Below, one piece after another: positions 1 to 5,292 of a DNA stretch of 5,292 nt. This DNA comes from Sphingomonas paucimobilis (GTDB lineage: Bacteria > Pseudomonadota > Alphaproteobacteria > Sphingomonadales > Sphingomonadaceae): NCBI GenBank assembly GCA_945860425.1, contig CAMAQU010000129.1, positions 1 to 5,292 on the forward strand, read 5' to 3'. Position 1 is the first letter of the stretch. Every line of letters begins with the position of its first letter. The position numbers were made by a program, and so were the translations under genes. The notes beneath the pieces are model-generated. The model made no database searches. It saw only the letters and a list, made by a program, of their open reading frames with translations, and was not told where the DNA came from.

Positions 1-1082
1 AAGCGCGGCATATCATCAACTGGAACCGAACTATCATGTTGCACGGCAGGGCCATGGGCACGTTCTGCCTCTGAAATGGAGTCGCGCAGCTTCCAAAATG
101 CCTGCGCCTGAGCCTCGCTTGCGGCAATGGTAGCATCGGAAATCTGCCCCGCCCCCATCGCCCCTACCAACAGGTTCTGAAGGGCGGACGCAGCAGACGC
201 CTGACCTGCTTGGGTATGCACATAGTCCACTAGAACATGCCAAGGATGGTCAGACTCCAGCGGCGCGCGTGTGCCGGGAATATGCTGCAAAACCAGCTTT
301 AGGCAGCTATTGGGGACAAGCTCAAAACTCTCTATCGCATCCCCCGATGCCGCCTCCATCTGGCGCAGCAGGCGCAACGCCGTGTCTGGGCTATCTATAC
401 CAATCCAGCCAACCGCGCGATCCTGCACATCAGGCACAAGCCTGAGGCTCGCCGCCGTAATCAGCCCAAGCGTTCCCTCAGCCGCGATCAGCAGCTGGGT
501 CAGGTCATAGCCCCGATTATCCTTTTTGAGTGCGGCCAGCCCTTCATAGAGCGACCCATCCGGCAGAACCGCCTCAATCCCCAGCACCAGCTTGCGCATA
601 GTGCCGAACCGCAGAACCTGTGTCCCGCCCGCATTGGTTGAAACCAGCCCCCCAATGGTCGCAGACCCCCGCGCCCCAAGCGTCAGCGGAAAGCGCCGCC
701 CGATCGACTGCGCCGCCTCATGCAGATGCGCCAGAATGACGCCAGCCTCTGCCACAACGATTGAGGCATCGGCATCCAATAGGCGAATAGAATTCATCCG
801 CCGGGTGGATAAAATGACCGCCTTGCCGCTGTCATCTGGCGTCGCCCCGCCGACCATAGAGCTATTGCCCCCCTGCGGCACCATCGGCACGCCATACTCT
901 GCCAGAAGCCGCATAACCGCTTGCGCCTCCCCCGCATTGGCGGGCGCAAGTAAGGCGGCGGCGCGGCCGACATAGAGCTTGCGCCAATCGGTGAGCCAAG
1001 GGGCGATATCGCTCGAATCCGTGACGAGGCCCTTCGGACCCAGCACATTGCCCAGCTTTTCAAGAAATGATGCATCCAACAT
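1..1082 (-). CDS. FAD-binding oxidase, GlcD / D-2-hydroxyglutarate dehydrogenase type (C-terminus cut off by window edge)
   Basis: The reading frame is open from the ATG at 1082 to the window edge, giving 360 residues with no stop. Family members are usually about 460-500 residues, so roughly the last 100 are missing. The N-terminal half matches the FAD-binding fold of the vanillyl-alcohol oxidase/GlcD superfamily: VPQGGNSSMVGGATP at 68-82 (pyrophosphate loop), FPLTLGARGSATIGG at 131-145, STNAGG at 148-153, KKDNRGYDL at 186-194 and AAEGTLGLIT at 200-209. The second half is the FAD-oxidase C-terminal type, with FWKLRDSISEAERAHG at 329-344 and HDSSVPVDDMP at 349-359. Such enzymes oxidise a D-2-hydroxy acid to the 2-oxo acid, passing electrons to a quinone, a cytochrome or an electron-transfer flavoprotein. 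The substrate (D-2-hydroxyglutarate, D-lactate or glycolate) cannot be fixed here, because the metal- and substrate-binding residues lie largely in the missing part. The start is supported by a strong ribosome binding site. No signal peptide is seen, so the protein is probably cytoplasmic. Confidence 0.9.
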   Translation of the reverse strand, partial: MLDASFLEKLGNVLGPKGLVTDSSDIAPWLTDWRKLYVGRAAALLAPANAGEAQAVMRLLAEYGVPMVPQGGNSSMVGGATPDDSGKAVILSTRRMNSIRLLDADASIVVAEAGVILAHLHEAAQSIGRRFPLTLGARGSATIGGLVSTNAGGTQVLRFGTMRKLVLGIEAVLPDGSLYEGLAALKKDNRGYDLTQLLIAAEGTLGLITAASLRLVPDVQDRAVGWIGIDSPDTALRLLRQMEAASGDAIESFELVPNSCLKLVLQHIPGTRAPLESDHPWHVLVDYVHTQAGQASAASALQNLLVGAMGAGQISDATIAASEAQAQAFWKLRDSISEAERAHGPAVQHDSSVPVDDMPR

Positions 1083-1088
1083 CGTGGT

Positions 1089-1094
1089 CTCCTC
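1089..1094 (-). promoter_or_regulatory. Ribosome binding site of the FAD oxidase
   Basis: On the minus strand GAGGAG lies six bases before the ATG at 1082. It is a near-perfect Shine-Dalgarno match at normal spacing and it decides the start, since no other in-frame start nearby has such a site. Confidence 0.75.
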
Positions 1095-1101
1095 ACCGGG
1101 C

Positions 1102-1129
1102 ATAATGCTCAGCCGCCATTGCCACGCAA
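1102..1129 (-). promoter_or_regulatory. Possible promoter of the FAD oxidase
   Basis: On the minus strand TTGCGT (1129-1124) and CATTAT (1107-1102) are separated by 16 bases and resemble weak -35 and -10 boxes. Transcription would begin near 1095, leaving a very short leader that starts at the ribosome binding site. The match is poor at the -35 box. A divergent gap of only 90 bases must hold the promoters of both flanking genes, which is the main reason to propose this. No convincing plus-strand promoter was found in the same gap. Confidence 0.22.
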
Positions 1130-1172
1130 TTCATCATCTGTTCAACCAAAGAACCACACATGCTTGCGAATC

Positions 1173-1637
1173 ATGGACTTGCGATCTTCTAAACTTTTCT
1201 TGCCCGTCATAGCTGGGCTTTTGGTATCGCCCCCCCATGCCTTTGCGCAAGGGACGCCGCCATCGCAGACCCAAATGGCCCAAATGGTCATTGAACGGCG
1301 CGTCGTCATCCGTGTGACACCACATGAAGAGCGCGCCCAAATGCGCCCAAACTTCCGGGATTGGCGTGAAAAGGCGGCGCCACGATGCCTTTACGTCAAT
1401 AATGTTGTCGGCGTGCTGATCACCAAAGCAGACAGCATCGACATTGTTCTGCGCGGACGCCAGGCGATGCGGGCACGCTTGGAAAGGGGCTGTAGCTCCA
1501 TCGATTTCTATTCGGGCTTTTACTTTAAGCCGACGCCCGATGGCCGGCTGTGTGAGGATCGGGATATGATCTATTCCCGCGCGGGCGGTGCCTGCACCAT
1601 TGATAGATTTCGCCGACTGGTCCCGCCAAAGCAATAG
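1173..1637 (+). CDS. Exported protein of unknown function with four cysteines
   Basis: I do not recognise a named family. The 154-residue product begins with a clear Sec signal peptide: MDLRSSK, then a hydrophobic core (LFLPVIAGLLV, 8-18), then a likely cleavage after AFA at 25. The mature part of about 129 residues is basic and hydrophilic, with no membrane span, so it should be periplasmic or secreted. It has four cysteines (72, 107, 127, 141), an even number that would suit two disulfides in the periplasm. The second half has a regular pattern: DSIDIVLRG (87-95), RGCSSIDFYSGFYFKP (105-120), GRLCEDRD (124-131) and a basic C-terminus CTIDRFRRLVPP (141-152). My impression is that similar small proteins occur in sphingomonads, but I cannot verify this. 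ATG 1173 is the first ATG in frame; in-frame TTG codons at 1119 and 1164 would put extra residues before the signal peptide. No good Shine-Dalgarno site is visible, so the start is less certain than the gene. Confidence 0.72.
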   Translation: MDLRSSKLFLPVIAGLLVSPPHAFAQGTPPSQTQMAQMVIERRVVIRVTPHEERAQMRPNFRDWREKAAPRCLYVNNVVGVLITKADSIDIVLRGRQAMRARLERGCSSIDFYSGFYFKPTPDGRLCEDRDMIYSRAGGACTIDRFRRLVPPKQ

Positions 1638-1746
1638 GCGCCCTCCCGGACGAACAAGGCTTTTGCTTGACATTTCAGGCCAAAGGGCCAAGGCCCAGCG
1701 GAGATGATCTTGAATGTCATCGCCCCTTTTTCCGGATGAATTTTGC
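1638..1746 (+). other. Gap between exported protein and rhlE, no clear promoter or terminator
   Basis: The 109-base gap contains a perfect TTGACA at 1667-1672, but no AT-rich -10 box lies 16-18 bases downstream, where the sequence is GGCC-rich. A dyad GGGCC-AA-GGCCC (1685-1696) has a loop too short for a good hairpin and no T-run follows, so it is not a convincing terminator. The helicase may have its own promoter here or may be read through from the upstream gene. Confidence 0.4.
1734..1739 (+). promoter_or_regulatory. Ribosome binding site supporting the rhlE start at 1747
   Basis: GGATGA lies seven bases before the ATG at 1747. A competing in-frame ATG at 1714 has GGAG (1700-1703) ten bases upstream and would add eleven residues (MSSPLFPDEFC). 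The 1747 start is preferred because it gives MSFADLGL, the usual beginning of this helicase group. Confidence 0.45.
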
Positions 1747-3102
1747 ATGAGTTTTGCCGATCTCGGCCTTTCGGACGAATTGCTCCGCGCAGTAACCGAA
1801 TCTGGCTACAGCGATCCCACACCCGTCCAGCAACAGGCCATTCCCAGTGTCCTGATGATGCGAGACCTGATTGCAATCGCCCAGACCGGGACAGGCAAGA
1901 CAGCCGCCTTTGTGCTGCCGATGATCGATATTTTGGGGCAAGGCCGCACACGTGCACGCATGCCGCGCTCTCTCATTCTAGAACCAACGCGCGAACTCGC
2001 CGCTCAGGTTGCCGAGAATTTTGAGAAATATGGCAAATATCACAAGCTTTCCATGGCCCTGCTTATTGGCGGTGTGCAAATGGGGGATCAGGTTAAGGCG
2101 CTGGAAAAGGGCGTCGATGTTCTGATCGCGACGCCGGGCCGGTTGATGGATTTGTTTGAGCGGGGCAAAATCCTGCTCACTGGCTGTGAGCTTCTCGTCA
2201 TCGATGAAGCAGACCGCATGCTCGACATGGGGTTCATCCCCGATATTGAGAATATCTGCACCAAGCTGCCGACCAATCGGCAAACGCTTCTCTTTTCGGC
2301 CACGATGCCGCCGCCCATTAAGAAGCTTTCGGATCGATTCCTGTCCAATCCTAAGACAATCGAAGTCGCGCGGCCTGCCACGACCAATGTCAACATCGCC
2401 CAATTCCTTGTTGAGACGGAAACCCGCAAAAAGCGAGAAGTCCTGCGGTCATTGCTCAACAGCGAAGACATCAACACCGCTATCATTTTCTGCAACCGCA
2501 AAACAACGGTGCGCGAACTTGCGACCAGCCTGAAGCAACATCGCTTTCAGGCAGGCGAAATCCATGGCGATATGGATCAGCCGGCCCGCTTGCGAGAGCT
2601 TGAGCGGTTTAAGGCAGGCGAAATCAACGTGCTTGTTGCCTCAGACGTCGCGGCCCGCGGGCTGGATGTGAAGGGGGTCAGCCATGTCTTTAACTTTGAT
2701 GCCCCTTGGCATCCCGATGACTATGTCCATCGCATTGGTCGCACCGGGCGTGCAGGTGCGCTTGGCCGTGCCTTTACCTTTGTCACAAAGGAAGACACCG
2801 AAGCGGTTGAAAATATCGAAAAGCTGACCGGCCAGACGATTGAGCGCATCTCCGTTGCCACCGACGACACGGGTGATCGCCCGGCCCGCGCGTCGAGCCG
2901 CCCTGCCCGCACAAGCAACCGCCCTGCCCCGCGCGCAGAAGAAGAGACACCAGCCCCCGCCCGCAAAGAGCAACCTGCTCGCGTGCGCAAAGAGCGTGCT
3001 GTCGAGCCGAAAGCAGATCGGGAGCCAAAAGCCGCTATGTCAGGGGAAGATCAGGGCTGGAATGGCCCTGTGCCCGACTTTCTGGCCCGCAAGATAGACT
3101 GA
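1747..3102 (+). CDS. rhlE: DEAD-box ATP-dependent RNA helicase, RhlE type
   Basis: The 451-residue cytoplasmic protein carries the complete DEAD-box set in order: Q motif GYSDPTPVQQQAIP (20-33), motif I AQTGTGKT (45-52), Ia PTRELAAQ (80-87), GG (108-109), Ib TPGR (129-132), II DEAD (153-156), III SAT (184-186), IV IIFCNRK (246-252), V DVAARGLDV (300-308) and VI HRIGRTGRAG (328-337). All catalytic residues are present, so it should unwind short RNA duplexes using ATP, typically in ribosome assembly or RNA decay at low temperature. After the two RecA-like domains (about 1-370) comes a disordered Arg/Pro/Ala/Glu-rich tail (376-430), likely an RNA- or protein-contact region, then a conserved-looking end GWNGPVPDFLARKID (437-451), as seen in other RhlE proteins. 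The length is normal for the family. RhlE is chosen over DbpA, SrmB or CsdA because of the FADLGL start and the tail, and because no DbpA-type or CsdA-type RNA-binding domain is present; the exact subgroup is an inference. It converges with adk. Confidence 0.93.
   Translation: MSFADLGLSDELLRAVTESGYSDPTPVQQQAIPSVLMMRDLIAIAQTGTGKTAAFVLPMIDILGQGRTRARMPRSLILEPTRELAAQVAENFEKYGKYHKLSMALLIGGVQMGDQVKALEKGVDVLIATPGRLMDLFERGKILLTGCELLVIDEADRMLDMGFIPDIENICTKLPTNRQTLLFSATMPPPIKKLSDRFLSNPKTIEVARPATTNVNIAQFLVETETRKKREVLRSLLNSEDINTAIIFCNRKTTVRELATSLKQHRFQAGEIHGDMDQPARLRELERFKAGEINVLVASDVAARGLDVKGVSHVFNFDAPWHPDDYVHRIGRTGRAGALGRAFTFVTKEDTEAVENIEKLTGQTIERISVATDDTGDRPARASSRPARTSNRPAPRAEEETPAPARKEQPARVRKERAVEPKADREPKAAMSGEDQGWNGPVPDFLARKID
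2875..2937 (+). repeat. Three 7-residue repeats in the helicase tail
   Basis: Within rhlE, residues 377-397 read DRPARAS / SRPARTS / NRPAPRA, three units of seven residues (21 bases). At DNA level the units share CGCCC-GCCC blocks but differ at several positions, so the repeat is old or under protein-level selection. Such RPA-rich, positively charged tails are common in RhlE helicases. Confidence 0.65.
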
Positions 3103-3144
3103 CACCCGGCCTGTAAAGCCAGATGACGCAGCTTAATTGTTGCG

Positions 3145-3219
3145 GAATGCCCAAATAAGCAGACGATAGCCAAGCCCGACATGCGCTCTTGTGCGACGCG
3201 GGCGGGCATTCTGCTTGGC
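3145..3219 (+). other. Possible structured RNA in the rhlE 3' region
   Basis: Several complementary segments are nested after the helicase stop. GCCAAGC (3169-3175) can pair with GCTTGGC (3213-3219), GCCCG (3174-3178) with CGGGC (3199-3203), and GCGC (3183-3186) with GTGC (3191-3194) using one G-U pair. GAATGCCC (3145-3152) and AAGCAGA (3157-3163) can pair with overlapping parts of 3204-3216, so alternative folds compete. There is no T-run to make this a classical terminator. The pairings are seen directly; any function is inference. Confidence 0.3.
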
Positions 3220-3260
3220 CAGATGCGGGAAAAGCGATGGAGCAAGGCGAAGGGCGATGG

Positions 3261-3283
3261 CTGTCATAGGCACGATATGACAG
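3261..3283. repeat. Perfect 8-base inverted repeat with 7-base spacer
   Basis: CTGTCATA (3261-3268), spacer GGCACGA, TATGACAG (3276-3283). It lies between convergent genes. The stem is only 3/8 GC and no T-run follows on either strand, so it is a weak terminator candidate. As DNA it resembles an operator-type dyad, but there is no promoter next to it. Confidence 0.5.
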
Positions 3284-3300
3284 AGGCTCAGGACAGCGTC

Positions 3301-3333
3301 GTGACACTCCAATGACGCTTATGTGACACGCAT
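3301..3333. repeat. Three tandem 11-base degenerate repeats
   Basis: GTGACACTCCA (3301-3311), ATGACGCTTAT (3312-3322) and GTGACACGCAT (3323-3333) follow one another without gaps. TGAC and the C at position 7 are invariant, and every other position agrees in two of three. The 11-base period is close to one helical turn, so the TGAC cores face the same side of the DNA. It lies just beyond the adk stop. Confidence 0.45.
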
Positions 3334-3342
3334 AAAAATGCG
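3329..3342 (-). terminator. Weak hairpin after adk, possible terminator
   Basis: Read on the minus strand, CGCAT (3342-3338), loop TTTT, ATGCG (3333-3329) forms a 5-base stem starting 18 bases after the adk stop. The stem is short and no U-tract follows, so it is a poor intrinsic terminator; Rho-dependent termination of the secY-adk transcript is equally possible. Confidence 0.22.
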
Positions 3343-3359
3343 CGCACCCATTTCATGCG

Positions 3360-4004
3360 CTAAGCGAGGATCGCCTCAATCTGGCCCGTCACCGTCTCAA
3401 TCGCGGCCATGCCGTCGACCTTCTTCAACAAACCGCGCCCTTCGTAAATGGGAAGGATCGGGGCTGTCTTTGCGCGATATTCCGTCATGCGGGTGCGCAC
3501 AGTCTCTTCATTGTCGTCCGGGCGGCGCTTAAACTCGGTCGCGCCACAGGCATCGCACACGCCATCGACCTTGGTCTGCTTGAAATGGTCGTGATAGCCA
3601 GCCCCACATTTGGCGCAGGTGAAGCGGCCCGTAATGCGCTCAACCAGCGCCTCTTCATCCACCGCCAGCTCAATTACATGATCAAGCTTACGGCCATGGT
3701 CGGCCAAAATACCATCCAGCGACACGGCTTGGGCCGCCGTGCGGGGATAGCCATCAAAGATAACGCCGGTTTCGGGCGCGAGTTTCGCAAGGGCTTCACC
3801 AATAATGCCGGAGACAATCTCATCGGACACAAGTTCCCCTGCATCCATCACGGCCTTGGCCTTCACCCCAATGGGCGTGCCGTCCTTAACGGCGGCCCGG
3901 AGCATATCGCCAGTGGACAGCTGAACCATGCCGCGTTCTTCTTGAAGGCGGCTGGCCTGAGTCCCTTTACCTGCGCCCGGCGGGCCGAGAAGAATAAGAT
4001 TCAC
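3360..4004 (-). CDS. adk: Adenylate kinase, zinc-LID type
   Basis: The 214-residue cytoplasmic enzyme catalyses ATP + AMP = 2 ADP and is essential for adenylate balance. The P-loop GPPGAGKGT is at 7-15, the AMP-binding segment STGDMLR at 30-36 (Arg36), FDGYPRT at 83-89 (Arg88) and ERITGR at 122-127 (Arg123). The LID domain holds two cysteine pairs, CAKC (130-133) and CDAC (150-153), which bind a structural zinc; the E. coli enzyme lacks these cysteines. RRPDD (160-164) and the Arg at 172 complete the phosphate-binding set. The length is that of a normal long-form bacterial Adk. The start codon is GTG, overlapping the secY stop as GTGA, with a good ribosome binding site inside the end of secY, which points to coupled translation. 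The next gene on this strand is not rpsM, as is common, but a convergent helicase gene. Confidence 0.97.
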   Translation of the reverse strand: MNLILLGPPGAGKGTQASRLQEERGMVQLSTGDMLRAAVKDGTPIGVKAKAVMDAGELVSDEIVSGIIGEALAKLAPETGVIFDGYPRTAAQAVSLDGILADHGRKLDHVIELAVDEEALVERITGRFTCAKCGAGYHDHFKQTKVDGVCDACGATEFKRRPDDNEETVRTRMTEYRAKTAPILPIYEGRGLLKKVDGMAAIETVTGQIEAILA

Positions 4005-5292
4005 CGGCGCCCTCCCTTGAGCTTCGCCTTCTTGATCAGATCACCATATTGATGCGCGAGCAAATGGCTCTGGATCTGGGTTACCGTATCCATCGTCACA
4101 TTCACCACGATCAACAGGCTGGTGCCGCCAATGGCAACAAACCCCAGGCTGGAGAACATGAATTCCGGCACCAGACAAACCAGCGTGAGATAGGCTGCAC
4201 CGACCACCGTGATCCGGGTCAGGACATAATCCAAATAGGTTTCGGTATTCTTGCCCGGACGAATGCCGGGCACGAAGCCGCCATGCCGCTTCAAATTCTC
4301 CGACGTCTCTTCGGGATTGAAGACAACGGCTGTGTAAAAGAAGCAGAAGAAAATGATGCCCAGCGCATAGAGCGACATGTAGAGCGGAGACCCATGCTGC
4401 AACGCATTGGTGATGCCCAGAATGATATCACCCGTCTGGCTGTCCTGCGTCGCGCTCTGGCCCGCAAACTGCACGAGCGTCAGCGGCATGAGCAGCAGCG
4501 ATGAGGCAAAGATGGGCGGAATGACGCCCGCTGTGTTGATCTTCAAAGGAAGGAAGCTCTTATCCGCCTGCATCATGCCATTTTGCGTCTGACGCTTGGG
4601 ATATTGGATCAGCACGCGGCGCTGGGCCCGCTCCATGAAGCAGATAAAGGCAATCAGCGCGATCACCGCCGCGCCAATGCCCAATACCATCAGCGGCTGC
4701 ATCGTGCCCGTACGACCACCTTCAAACACTTGCGCGAGGGTCTGGGGAAGGGTTGAGACAATCCCGGCCATGATGATCAGGGAAATACCATTCCCAATGC
4801 CGCGACTGGTGATCTGCTCGCCCAGACACATCAGGAACATAGTGCCGCCCAAAAGCGCGGTCACGCACGCAAGGCGGAACAGCATGCCCGGCTCTACCAC
4901 GGCAGACATACCCTGGGTTGCCCCCCAGCTTTCGAGGCCAACAGCGATAAAATACCCCTGAATGATCGTCAGGGCGACCGTTCCGTAGCGTGTATATTGA
5001 TTGAGCTTTTTGCGGCCGCTTTCGCCCTCTTTCTTGAGAGCGCCAAGCGTCGGCGACAGCGATGTGCCCAACTGCACCACGATGGAAGCCGTGATATAAG
5101 GCATCACACCAAGCGCGATCAGGCTCATGCGCTCAAGCGACCCGCCAGAGAACATATTGAAAAAGTCGAGGACGCCGCCCTTGGTCGTGTTGAACAGGGT
5201 TTCCAAAGCCTTAGGGTCAATCCCGGGCAACGGCACATGGCTCAACAACCGAAACACGACCAGCGCGCCCAAGGTGAACCAAATGCGGCTCT
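4001..5292 (-). CDS. secY: SecY, preprotein translocase channel subunit (first residues outside window)
   Basis: The frame is open to the window edge, giving 429 residues plus stop; the usual total is about 440-455, so only some 20-25 N-terminal residues are missing. SecY is the inner-membrane pore of the SecYEG translocon, which passes unfolded proteins to the periplasm and inserts membrane proteins with SecA or the ribosome. Numbering from the first visible residue, the first membrane helix is at about 3-19, the plug and second helix follow at 40-74 (VLDFFNMFSGGSLERMSLIALGVMPYI), and the signature SRGIGNGISLIIMAGI is at 162-177. The ribosome/SecA-contacting loops are seen as ERAQRRVLIQYPKRQ (220-234) and GIRPGKNTETYLDYVLTRIT (342-361), and the tail ends with SHLLAHQYGDLIKKAKLKGGRR (408-429). 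All expected membrane segments from the first helix on are present with no gap or frameshift. A TTG at 5272 is not the true start, because the upstream codons encode SRIWFT in frame, as expected in SecY. The stop overlaps the adk start. The promoter is probably far upstream in the ribosomal-protein operon. Confidence 0.97.
   Translation of the reverse strand, partial: SRIWFTLGALVVFRLLSHVPLPGIDPKALETLFNTTKGGVLDFFNMFSGGSLERMSLIALGVMPYITASIVVQLGTSLSPTLGALKKEGESGRKKLNQYTRYGTVALTIIQGYFIAVGLESWGATQGMSAVVEPGMLFRLACVTALLGGTMFLMCLGEQITSRGIGNGISLIIMAGIVSTLPQTLAQVFEGGRTGTMQPLMVLGIGAAVIALIAFICFMERAQRRVLIQYPKRQTQNGMMQADKSFLPLKINTAGVIPPIFASSLLLMPLTLVQFAGQSATQDSQTGDIILGITNALQHGSPLYMSLYALGIIFFCFFYTAVVFNPEETSENLKRHGGFVPGIRPGKNTETYLDYVLTRITVVGAAYLTLVCLVPEFMFSSLGFVAIGGTSLLIVVNVTMDTVTQIQSHLLAHQYGDLIKKAKLKGGRR
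4011..4016 (-). promoter_or_regulatory. adk ribosome binding site inside secY, with GTGA stop-start overlap
   Basis: On the minus strand GGGAGG (4016-4011) lies six bases before the GTG at 4004-4002, within the last codons of secY. The secY stop TGA (4003-4001) shares bases with that GTG. Together they fix the adk start and suggest that ribosomes finishing secY restart on adk. Confidence 0.8.

Noticed and set aside
592..975. A 127-codon plus-strand frame opposite the FAD oxidase
   Set aside because: The minus strand encodes clear FAD-binding motifs through this whole stretch; the plus frame is its shadow.
1667..1696. Perfect TTGACA upstream of rhlE as a sigma-70 promoter
   Set aside because: No -10-like box occurs at 16-18 bases; the expected place is GGCC-rich. 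A lone -35 hexamer is weak evidence.
1685..1696. GGGCC-AA-GGCCC as a terminator of the exported-protein gene
   Set aside because: A two-base loop is too tight and there is no following T-run.
1134..1748. A 204-codon open frame on the minus strand opposite the exported-protein gene
   Set aside because: It covers the plus-strand gene almost completely, gives a composition with no recognisable domain, and its partner on the plus strand has a clear signal peptide. Long antisense frames are common in GC-rich DNA.
3035..3307. Minus-strand open frames (90 and 64 codons) across the rhlE end and the convergent gap
   Set aside because: They run into the rhlE coding region, have no good ribosome binding site and show no domain.
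3181..3315. A 44-codon plus-strand frame in the convergent gap (starts MRSCATRAGILLG)
   Set aside because: No Shine-Dalgarno site precedes the ATG, the product is not recognisable, and its extent overlaps the inverted repeats, which better explain the sequence.
4049..4961. Plus-strand open frames opposite secY
   Set aside because: They are shadows of the unmistakable SecY coding sequence on the minus strand.

Overview
The window looks like an ordinary stretch of core chromosome from an alphaproteobacterium, most likely a sphingomonad (order Sphingomonadales). This is inferred from the protein style: the helicase starts MSFADLGL and carries a long, near-canonical RhlE core, SecY and adenylate kinase are typical of the group, and the sequence is moderately GC-rich. 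No database was searched. I see no insertion sequence, phage gene, CRISPR array, tRNA or rRNA.

Layout. Positions 1-1082 (minus strand) hold the first 360 residues of an FAD-binding oxidase of the GlcD / D-2-hydroxyglutarate dehydrogenase type; its C-terminus is cut by the window edge. After a 90-base divergent gap, positions 1173-1637 (plus) encode a 154-residue exported protein of unknown function with four cysteines. Then comes a complete RhlE-type DEAD-box RNA helicase at 1747-3102 (plus). A 257-base gap (3103-3359) between converging genes holds several inverted and direct repeats. Positions 3360-4004 (minus) encode a zinc-type adenylate kinase, and 4001-5292 (minus) hold nearly all of SecY, whose first residues lie outside the window.

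How the genes relate. secY and adk overlap by four bases (GTGA) and form the usual distal end of the spc ribosomal-protein operon. In many alphaproteobacteria rpsM-rpsK-rpoA-rplQ follow adk on the same strand, but here a convergent helicase gene follows, so the ribosomal cluster appears to end or be split at this point. The unknown exported protein and rhlE run in the same direction 109 bases apart and might be co-transcribed. The FAD oxidase is transcribed away from them and has no evident functional tie.

The strongest candidates for something undescribed are modest: the four-cysteine exported protein, and the repeat-rich convergent gap, which has three tandem 11-base units, a perfect 8-base dyad and a possible long stem structure. 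I do not see a convincing new multi-gene system.
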